Assembly: GCF_019104725.1 (NCBI RefSeq)
Contig: NZ_JAHRXF010000003.1
Location: 124,001 to 188,000 of the forward strand
DNA length: 64,000 nt
Direction of reading: 5' to 3'
Origin: Streptomyces corallincola
GTDB taxonomy: Bacteria > Actinomycetota > Actinomycetes > Streptomycetales > Streptomycetaceae
Shown here: piece after piece, positions 39,901 to 48,521 of the stretch
Position numbering within the stretch: position 1 is the stretch's first letter
Layout of the letters: each line of letters starts with the position of its first letter
Position numbers and translations under genes: made by a program
Notes under the pieces: generated by a model
Told to the model about the DNA's origin: nothing
The model's input: the letters and a program-made list of their open reading frames with translations, nothing else
The model's database searches: none

Positions 39901-40515
39901 GCCGAGCGCGCCTACCAGCAGCTCGGCAAGGTCAACCCGCTGGCCCTGGAGGAGTTCGCGGCGCTGGAGGAGCGGCACAAGTTCCTCAGCGAGCAGTTGG
40001 AGGACCTGAAGAAGACCCGCGCGGACCTCCTTCAGGTGGTGAAGGAGGTGGACGCACGGGTCGAGCAGGTCTTCACCGAGGCGTACCGGGACACCGCCCG
40101 CGAGTTCGAGGGCGTCTTCGGGCGCCTCTTCCCCGGCGGTGAGGGTCGGCTGGTGCTGACCGACCCGGAGAACATGCTGGCCACGGGCGTGGACGTGGAG
40201 GCCCGGCCGCCGGGGAAGAAGGTCAAGCGGCTCTCCCTGCTGTCCGGCGGCGAGCGCTCGCTGACCGCCGTGGCGTTGCTGGTGTCGATCTTCAAGGCCC
40301 GCCCGAGCCCGTTCTACGTGATGGACGAGGTCGAGGCGGCGCTCGACGACACCAACCTCCAGCGGCTGATCCGCATCATGCGGGAGCTGCAGGAAGCCTC
40401 CCAGCTCATCGTGATCACGCACCAGAAGCGCACGATGGAGGTCGCCGACGCGCTGTACGGCGTCTCGATGCAGGGCGACGGCGTGTCCAAGGTGATCTCC
40501 CAGCGGCTGCGCTGA
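36946..40515 (+). CDS. smc: Chromosome segregation protein SMC
   Basis: 1189-residue condensin ATPase. Walker A [9 protein letters not shown] at 31-39; two long coiled coils (for example [20 protein letters not shown] to about 480 and 690-1010) flanking the hinge at about 500-680; signature [14 protein letters not shown] near 1098; Walker B [13 protein letters not shown] near 1126. The GTG at 36946 ([14 protein letters not shown]) has no Shine-Dalgarno; TAAAGT at 36932-36937 ends 8 nt upstream, so the transcript may be leaderless. ScpA/ScpB are not in the window. Confidence 0.98.
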   Translation: [1189 protein letters not shown]

Positions 40516-40670
40516 GGCCCCGCCCGGCCCCGTCCGGGCTCTTCTCGGCCCCACCCGGCCGCTTCTCGCCCACCCTCTCCGCATCGTCTTCACTTCTCGA
40601 ACGTGAAAGCGCCTCAGTGGTATCGAAAAGCTCACACTGGTTCGGTTCGTAGCTTCGAAACTTGAAGGCA

Positions 40671-40729
40671 TAGTCTCTGCAACGTTGCTTTTACCTTCAG
40701 GTGTGAGTGGTGTGAACCTGTGCACCACT
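40671..40729 (+). promoter_or_regulatory. Promoter and operator region of the glucose permease gene
   Basis: TAGTCT (40671-40676) is a plausible -10. The palindrome GCAACGTTGC (40679-40688) overlaps the expected transcription start, a classic repressor position, and its central CG with flanking GCAA resembles LacI/GalR-family operators. A second dyad AGTGGTG (40706-40712) / CACCACT (40723-40729) follows in the leader. Confidence 0.5.
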
Positions 40730-40787
40730 GGATACCTGTAAGGGCTCACCCCCACCGGCAGCGCAGCCGTGGCCCGAGGAGACATAC

Positions 40788-42200
40788 GTGACCAGCACAG
40801 CGAAGGCGCCAGACGCCAGGACGGCCCATCCGGAACATCTCGGGCACGTCATCTTCATCGCGGCGGCAGCCGCGATGGGCGGGTTCCTCTTCGGCTACGA
40901 CAGCTCCGTGATCAACGGTGCCGTCGAGGCCATCCGCGACCGGTACGACATCGGCTCCGCGACCCTCGCCCAGGTCATCGCCATCGCCCTGATCGGCTGC
41001 GCCATCGGCGCCGCCACCGCCGGACGCATAGCCGACCGGATCGGCCGTATCCGCTGCATGCAGATCGCCGCCGTCCTCTTCACCATCAGCGCCGTGGGCT
41101 CCGCGCTCCCCTTCGCGCTGTGGGACCTCGCCCTCTGGCGGATCATCGGCGGCTTCGCCATCGGCATGGCCTCCGTCATCGGCCCGGCCTACATCGCCGA
41201 GGTCGCCCCGCCCGCCTACCGCGGCCGGCTCGGCTCCTTCCAGCAGGCCGCCATCGTCGTCGGCATCGCCATCTCCCAGCTCGTCAACTGGGGCCTGCTC
41301 AACGCGGCGGGCGGCAACCAGCGCGGCAAGCTGATGGGCCTGGAGGCATGGCAGGTCATGCTGGGCGTCATGGTGATCCCGGCCGTCCTCTACGGCCTGC
41401 TCTCCTTCGCCATCCCCGAGTCCCCGCGCTTCCTGGTCTCCGTCGGCAAGCGGGAACGCGCCCGCCGCGTCCTCGCCGAGGTCGAGGGCGACAAGGTGGA
41501 CCTCGACGCCCGCGTCCGGGACATCGAAACCGCCATGCGGCGCGAGGAGAAGTCCAGCTTCCGCGACCTGCTCGGCGGCGGCTTCTACTTCAAGCCCATC
41601 GTCTGGGTCGGCATCGGCCTCTCGGTCTTCCAGCAGTTCGTCGGCATCAACATCGCCTTCTACTACTCCTCCACGCTGTGGCAGTCGGTGGGCGTGGACC
41701 CGACGGACTCGTTCTTCTACTCGTTCACCACGTCGATCATCAACATCGTCGGCACCGTGATCGCCATGATCTTCGTGGACCGCATCGGCCGTAAGCCGCT
41801 GGCGCTCATCGGCTCGGTCGGCATGGCCGCCGGTCTGGCGCTGGAGGCGTGGGCGTTCTCGTACCACCTGGTGGACGGCAAGCTGCCCGCCACGCAGGGC
41901 TGGGTCGCACTGGTCGCCGCCCATGTGTTCGTCCTCTTCTTCGCCCTGTCCTGGGGTGTGGTCGTCTGGGTCATGCTCGGCGAGATGTTCCCGAACAAGA
42001 TCCGCGCCGCCGCCCTGGGCGTGGCCGCCGCCGCGCAGTGGATCGCCAACTGGGCAATCACCGCGAGCTTCCCGTCGCTGGCCGACTGGAACCTGTCCGG
42101 TACGTACGTGATCTACGCGGCCTTCGCCGTCCTCTCCATCCCCTTCGTGCTGAAGTTCGTGAAGGAGACCAAGGGCAAGACCCTGGAGGAGATGGGCTGA
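40788..42200 (+). CDS. glcP: Sugar porter of the major facilitator superfamily, glucose permease GlcP type
   Basis: 470 residues with 12 predicted membrane helices. Sugar-porter signatures: GFLFGYDSSVING in helix 1, GRIADRIGRIRCM between helices 2 and 3, the PESPRFL motif after helix 6 (IPESPRFLVSVGKRERA), QQFVGINIAFYYSS in helix 7, and VDRIGRKPLALIG. It is close to S. coelicolor GlcP, the main glucose-proton symporter, which is found at this locus. The GTG at 40788 has GAGGAG 8 nt upstream. The 272-bp upstream region carries several dyads, consistent with sugar-dependent control. A terminator follows at 42277. Confidence 0.93.
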   Translation: MTSTAKAPDARTAHPEHLGHVIFIAAAAAMGGFLFGYDSSVINGAVEAIRDRYDIGSATLAQVIAIALIGCAIGAATAGRIADRIGRIRCMQIAAVLFTISAVGSALPFALWDLALWRIIGGFAIGMASVIGPAYIAEVAPPAYRGRLGSFQQAAIVVGIAISQLVNWGLLNAAGGNQRGKLMGLEAWQVMLGVMVIPAVLYGLLSFAIPESPRFLVSVGKRERARRVLAEVEGDKVDLDARVRDIETAMRREEKSSFRDLLGGGFYFKPIVWVGIGLSVFQQFVGINIAFYYSSTLWQSVGVDPTDSFFYSFTTSIINIVGTVIAMIFVDRIGRKPLALIGSVGMAAGLALEAWAFSYHLVDGKLPATQGWVALVAAHVFVLFFALSWGVVVWVMLGEMFPNKIRAAALGVAAAAQWIANWAITASFPSLADWNLSGTYVIYAAFAVLSIPFVLKFVKETKGKTLEEMG

Positions 42201-42276
42201 GGCCCGCTCCGCCCCGGCGGAGCCCCCGGTCCCGAGGAGACGGGCCACCCCCCCGCCCCTCTCCTCGTACCCGCCG

Positions 42277-42313
42277 TCGCCCCGGGTCCGGCCACTGCCC
42301 GGACCCGGGGCGA
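42277..42313 (+). terminator. glcP terminator
   Basis: Perfect 15-bp inverted repeat TCGCCCCGGGTCCGG / CCGGACCCGGGGCGA with a 7-nt loop, 77 bp after the glcP stop. Confidence 0.85.
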
Positions 42314-42461
42314 CGGTCCGTCCGTGCCCTGCCGGGCGCGGAAGCGCGGGGGCGCCTCGCGCGGTTCCCCGCGCCCCCGCCGGGTACCGGTGTCTCCCAG
42401 CGCGCCGGGGCCATCGTGCCGCCCGGGTCCGGCGCGGGGCATGGCCGATACTGGACGGGTT

Positions 42462-43676
42462 ATGGAAACCATCATCCTTGCTGTAGTCATCGCCGTGGTC
42501 GTGCTCGGCGCGATCGGCGGGCTGGTCGTCGGCAGCCGCCGCAAGAAGCCGCTGCCCCCGCCGCCGCCCGCCGCGCCCGACATCACCGCGCCCCCGGCCG
42601 AGCCGCACGTCGGCGACGAGGCCGAGACGCCGCGCGACGAACCGCGCCGGACGATCGAGGAGGTCGGCCTCCCCGGGGGCCCGCCGGTCGCGGTCGAGGA
42701 GCCGCCCGCCGCGGAGATCCCCGCGCCCGAGGTCCCCGCGATCGAGGTCCCGGAGCCCGCGGCCGGACGGATGGTCCGCCTGCGCACCCGGCTCTCCCGC
42801 TCGCAGAACGCGCTCGGCAAGGGCCTGCTGACCCTGCTGTCCCGCGAGCACCTCGACGAGGACACCTGGGAGGAGATCGAGGACACCCTGCTCACCGCCG
42901 ACGTCGGCGTACGCCCCACCCAGGAACTGGTGGACAGCCTGCGCGAGCGGGTCAAGGTGCTCGGCACCCGCACCCCGGCCGAACTGCGCGGCCTGCTCCG
43001 CGAGGAGCTGCTCAAGCTGGTCGGCACCGACATGGACCGCCGGGTGCGCACCGAGCCGGAGGGCCGCAGGCCCGGCATCGTGATGGTCGTCGGCGTCAAC
43101 GGCACCGGCAAGACCACCACCACCGGCAAGCTCGCCCGCGTCCTGGTCGCGGACGGCCGCACGGTCGTGCTCGGCGCCGCCGACACCTTCCGGGCCGCCG
43201 CCGCCGACCAGCTCCAGACCTGGGGCGAGCGGGTCGGCGCCCACACCGTGCGCGGGCCCGAGGCCGGGGACCCCGCCTCCGTCGCGTTCGACGCGGTCAA
43301 GGAGGGCAAGGAGCTGGGGGTGGACGTCGTCCTCATCGACACCGCCGGGCGGCTGCACACCAAGACCGGGCTCATGGACGAGCTGGGCAAGGTCAAGCGC
43401 GTGGTCGAGAAGCACGCCCCGCTCGACGAGGTGCTGCTCGTCCTCGACGCCACCACCGGCCAGAACGGTCTGATCCAGGCCCGCGTCTTCGCGGAGGTCG
43501 TGGACATCACCGGCATCGTGCTGACCAAGCTGGACGGCACCGCCAAGGGCGGCATCGTCGTCGCGGTCCAGCGCGAACTGGGCGTCCCGGTCAAGCTGGT
43601 CGGCCTCGGCGAGGGCGCCGACGACCTCGCGCCGTTCGAACCCGAGGCGTTCGTGGACGCCCTCATCGGCGACTGA
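42462..43676 (+). CDS. ftsY: Signal recognition particle receptor FtsY
   Basis: 404-residue SRP GTPase receptor for co-translational membrane targeting, partner of Ffh encoded 8.6 kb downstream. An N-terminal hydrophobic helix (METIILAVVIAVVVLGAIGG) anchors it, as in actinobacterial FtsY, followed by an acidic, proline-rich A region to about 110, the four-helix N domain, and the G domain: G1 GVNGTGKTTTTGKL near 211, the insertion-box aspartate in AADTFRAAAADQL, DTAGRLHTK and TKLDGTAKGG. ATG at 42462; GATACT at 42447-42452 may be its -10 for a short or leaderless mRNA. Confidence 0.97.
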   Translation: METIILAVVIAVVVLGAIGGLVVGSRRKKPLPPPPPAAPDITAPPAEPHVGDEAETPRDEPRRTIEEVGLPGGPPVAVEEPPAAEIPAPEVPAIEVPEPAAGRMVRLRTRLSRSQNALGKGLLTLLSREHLDEDTWEEIEDTLLTADVGVRPTQELVDSLRERVKVLGTRTPAELRGLLREELLKLVGTDMDRRVRTEPEGRRPGIVMVVGVNGTGKTTTTGKLARVLVADGRTVVLGAADTFRAAAADQLQTWGERVGAHTVRGPEAGDPASVAFDAVKEGKELGVDVVLIDTAGRLHTKTGLMDELGKVKRVVEKHAPLDEVLLVLDATTGQNGLIQARVFAEVVDITGIVLTKLDGTAKGGIVVAVQRELGVPVKLVGLGEGADDLAPFEPEAFVDALIGD

Positions 43677-43716
43677 GCGGCCCGCCCCCGCCGGACACCG
43701 GCCCCCGGCACACGCG

Positions 43717-43748
43717 AGCGCCCGCCCCGGAGCAAGGGGGCGGGCGCT
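43717..43748. terminator. Bidirectional terminator after ftsY
   Basis: Perfect 12-bp inverted repeat AGCGCCCGCCCC / GGGGCGGGCGCT with an 8-nt loop, between convergent ftsY and the primase-like gene. Confidence 0.82.
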
Positions 43749-43815
43749 TCGCCGTACCGCGGCGTACGGCCGCTCCGAGGGCGGCCCCGCCCGGGGCGCG
43801 GGGGTGTGCGAGCTG

Positions 43816-44478
43816 TCAGGCGCGGGACCGCGACCGGTGTGCCACGTACGCCAGCGTGCCGAGCAGCAGCCGGGCCGCCGGGGGGCGGTGGGCGGTGTCC
43901 AGGGTGGGCGGGCGCAGCCAGCGCACCGGGCCCAGGCCGCCCCGGTCGGAGGGCGGGGCGGTGAGGTGGTCGCCGGGTCCGAGGCCCCGCAGATCCAGCG
44001 CGGCCGGGTCGTCCCAGCCCAGGCGGTAGAGCTGGCGGGGGAGTTCGGCGGCGGCGCCGGGGGCGACGAGGAACTGCGCCCTGCCGTCCGGGGTCACCGC
44101 GACCGGGCCGAGCGGCAGCCCCATCCGCTCCAGCCGGACCAGCGCCCGGCGCCCGGCGGCCTCCGCCACCTCCAGCACGTCGAACGCGCGGCCCGCCGGA
44201 AGCAGCACCGCGGCGCCGGGGAACTCCGCCCACGCCGTGGACACCTCGTCCAGCGTCGCCCCGGCCGGGACCTCGGGGGCGAAGTCGAGGGGGTGCGCGC
44301 CCGGTGCCGCGCAGTCGGCCCGACCGCAGGAGCAGACGCCCGCCGCGGCCCGCGCGCCCGGCACCACGTCCCAGCCCCACAGGCCGGTGAACTCGGCGAC
44401 GGCGGTGCACTCCGAGGGCCGGCCCCGCCGACGCGTGCTCGAACGGATCTCGCGGATGCCGCCGATCGTGAAGTCCAT
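43816..44478 (-). CDS. Bifunctional primase/polymerase (prim-pol N-terminal) domain-like protein
   Basis: 220 residues from an ATG at 44478 with GGAGGGGG directly before it. It has the cysteine-containing motif CSCGRADCAAPGAHPLDF, typical of the prim-pol domain family (C-x-C-G-x3-C-x2-P-G-x-HP), then a compact alpha/beta region with GRAFDVLEVAEAAGRRAL (replacing the usual catalytic DxD by DVLE) and a C-terminal strand region ending in RWLRPPTLDTAHRPPAARLL. The catalytic acidic residues look incomplete and no helicase domain follows, so it may be a non-catalytic relative. The gene is conserved before nsdA in Streptomyces. Cellular role unknown. Confidence 0.82.
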   Translation of the reverse strand: MDFTIGGIREIRSSTRRRGRPSECTAVAEFTGLWGWDVVPGARAAAGVCSCGRADCAAPGAHPLDFAPEVPAGATLDEVSTAWAEFPGAAVLLPAGRAFDVLEVAEAAGRRALVRLERMGLPLGPVAVTPDGRAQFLVAPGAAAELPRQLYRLGWDDPAALDLRGLGPGDHLTAPPSDRGGLGPVRWLRPPTLDTAHRPPAARLLLGTLAYVAHRSRSRA

Positions 44479-44941
44479 GCCCCCTCCAACGGGTCCGGCG
44501 CGCCGGTGGTTACGACACGGAACGGAACGAAAGCGGAACGTGACATCACGGTCCGGCTGCCCCGCGCCGTACCGGCCCAAGGCGGCGCGCGACGGCAACT
44601 CCGGTGGTGCGCCGGGGATTTCGCGCCCCCGAGCGCGCCCCTGCTTCCACTTCTCGTTGTCCTATGTCAAGTGAATCGCGCCTGGGTGGCGGGGAGTTCA
44701 TTCGAAGGGGTGGCGAATGGTGGCGTTTCCGGGATCGCCGTGGCCGGGCGGGTGATCGTAGGATTACGGTGAGTGTGCGAGGGCAGGGGGCACATGCCGA
44801 ACGGGGCATGCCCGGGGCAAGTCGGCCGTTCGTTCGAAGGGTGAGAACGGGCGGACGCGGGGCCCGCCGACCGGCATGCTGAAGGCTTGGCGCCGGCGGC
44901 GGCAAGCGGTGTCGAGGGATTTCGAGGGATGGGGGCTTCCA
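44479..44941. other. Divergent region upstream of nsdA
   Basis: 463 bp without a credible gene. TAGGAT at 44759-44764 is a candidate -10 element for nsdA. The motif TTCGAAGGG is directly repeated at 44701-44709 and 44833-44841, flanking the putative transcription start. No other structure is clear. Confidence 0.4.
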
Positions 44942-46444
44942 GTGGGCGGCAGCGACGGCGGCGGTACGAACGCTGACACCGATCCCCACACGCGCGGGGG
45001 TGAGCCCAAGCGCCCCAATGAACTGCTCGGCTCGTGGTTCGTGCGCAGCGGCTGGTCCAAGGGCGAGCTGGCCCGCCAGGTGAACCGCAGGGCACGTCAG
45101 CTCGGCGCCAACCACATCTCCACGGACACCTCCCGCGTGCGCCGCTGGCTGGACGGGGAGAACCCGCGCGAGCCGATCCCGCGCATCCTCTCCGAGCTGT
45201 TCTCCGAACGCTTCGGCTGTGTGGTCTCCATCGAGGACCTCGGGCTGCGCGCGGCCCGCCAGTCACCCTCCGCGACCGGCGTGGACCTGCCCTGGACCGC
45301 CCCGCAGACCGTCTCGCTGCTCAGCGAGTTCTCCCGCAGCGATCTGATGCTCGCCCGGCGCGGCTTCCTCGGCACCTCGCTCGGCCTCGCCGCCGGGCCC
45401 GCCCTGGTCGAGCCCATGCAGCGCTGGCTGGTGCCCGCGCCCGGCGGCCCCGCCGCCGCGCCCGCCGACACCCACGCCGACCGCAGGCACGGCCGCCTCT
45501 CCCGCCCCGAACTGGAACTGCTGGAGTCCACCACCCGCATGTTCCGCCAGTGGGACGCGCAGTGCGGCGGCGGACTGCGCCGCAAGGCGGTCGTCGGACA
45601 GCTGCACGAGGTCACCGACCTGCTCCAGGAGCCGCAACCCGAGGCCACCGGCCGCAAGCTGTTCAAGGTCGCCGCCGAACTCGCCGAACTGGCCGGGTGG
45701 ATGTCGTACGACGTCGGTCTCCAGCCCACCGCGCAGAAGTACTTCGTGCTCGCGCTGCACGCGGCCAAGGAGGCCGGGGACAAGCCGCTCGGGTCGTACA
45801 TCCTCTCCAGCATGAGCCGCCAGATGATCCACCTCGGGCGGCCCGACGACGCCCTGGAGCTGATCCACCTCGCCCAGTACGGCAGCCGGGACTGCGCGAG
45901 CCCCCGCACCCAGTCCATGCTGTATGCGATGGAGGCCCGCGCCTACGCCAACATGGGACAGCCCGGCAAGTGCAAGCGGGCCGTCCGGATGGCCGAGGAC
46001 ACCTTCACCGAGACCGACGAGTGGGACGAGCCGGACCCGGACTGGATCCGCTTCTTCTCCGAGGCCGAACTGTACGGCGAGAACTCCCACTCCTACCGCG
46101 ACCTCGCCTACGTCGCCGGACGCAGCCCGGCCTACGCCTCACTGGCCGAGCCCGTCATGCGCCGCGCGGTCGAGCTGTTCGAGAAGGACACCGAGCACCA
46201 GCGGTCGTACGCCCTCAACCTCATCGGGATGGCCACCGTGCACCTGCTCCAGCGCGAGCCGGAGAAGAGCACCGCCTACGCCTTCGACGCGCTGCGGGTG
46301 GCCAAGAAGGTGCGTTCCGAGCGGGTCAACACCCGTATCCGCAAGACCGTGGACACCGCGGTGCGGGACTTCGGGGACCTCGGCGCCGTCCGGGACCTCG
46401 GCGAGCAGCTCGCCGTGGACCTCCCGGAGGCCGCCGCCGTCTGA
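44942..46444 (+). CDS. nsdA: Negative regulator of sporulation and antibiotic production NsdA
   Basis: 500 residues, very close to S. coelicolor NsdA, loss of which raises actinorhodin production and sporulation. After a disordered start comes a helix-turn-helix-like region (GSWFVRSGWSKGELARQVNRRARQLG, then TDTSRVRRWLDGENPREPIPRILSELF), a twin-basic and hydrophobic stretch (RRGFLGTSLGLAAGPAL) and a TPR-like C-terminal half (ELAELAGWMSYDVGLQPTAQKYF, AMEARAYANMGQPGKCKRAV). The GTG at 44942 (VGGSDGGG) matches the homologue; the open frame extends 22 codons further upstream. The next gene, amtB, is separately controlled. Confidence 0.94.
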   Translation: MGGSDGGGTNADTDPHTRGGEPKRPNELLGSWFVRSGWSKGELARQVNRRARQLGANHISTDTSRVRRWLDGENPREPIPRILSELFSERFGCVVSIEDLGLRAARQSPSATGVDLPWTAPQTVSLLSEFSRSDLMLARRGFLGTSLGLAAGPALVEPMQRWLVPAPGGPAAAPADTHADRRHGRLSRPELELLESTTRMFRQWDAQCGGGLRRKAVVGQLHEVTDLLQEPQPEATGRKLFKVAAELAELAGWMSYDVGLQPTAQKYFVLALHAAKEAGDKPLGSYILSSMSRQMIHLGRPDDALELIHLAQYGSRDCASPRTQSMLYAMEARAYANMGQPGKCKRAVRMAEDTFTETDEWDEPDPDWIRFFSEAELYGENSHSYRDLAYVAGRSPAYASLAEPVMRRAVELFEKDTEHQRSYALNLIGMATVHLLQREPEKSTAYAFDALRVAKKVRSERVNTRIRKTVDTAVRDFGDLGAVRDLGEQLAVDLPEAAAV

Positions 46445-46639
46445 CCGGCCCCGCGCCACCCCAGCCCCGGCCGCGGCCGGACCTCCCGAACTGCCCGACT
46501 CGGCTCCCCCACGCCAGGTCATCGAGAGGTCCGCCGCGGCCGGTCCGCGTCCCCGTCCGGCGGCGGTCCGGGCCGGTCCGCCGCGCCGACCCGACCCGGT
46601 TGCGTCACGATGACGAAGGGTTCGCCCGGCATCCGGCGG

Positions 46640-46686
46640 TTCACCGACGCGTAACACACAGGCCGCCTTCGTCACCCCGGCGAAAC
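46640..46686 (+). promoter_or_regulatory. Two GlnR-type boxes upstream of amtB
   Basis: GTCAC-CCCGGC-GAAAC (46671-46686) matches the Streptomyces GlnR consensus gTnAC-n6-GaAAC exactly. A second, weaker box TTCAC-CGACGC-GTAAC lies at 46640-46655. They sit 118-164 bp before amtB, as expected for nitrogen-starvation activation. Confidence 0.85.
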
Positions 46687-46736
46687 ATCGAGGGGCACCC
46701 ACGGAAACCGCGCTGCGCGAGTGTCATGGCCCATAA

Positions 46737-48479
<1,743 letters not shown>

Positions 48480-48521
48480 CGCGGGTACGGGACCAGCGCG
48501 GACAGGACGGAGAGTCGCCGG

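Noticed and set aside
37336..40785. 1149-codon reverse open frame opposite smc
   Set aside because: Complete overlap with smc on the other strand; no recognisable domain; typical of long GC3-rich genes.
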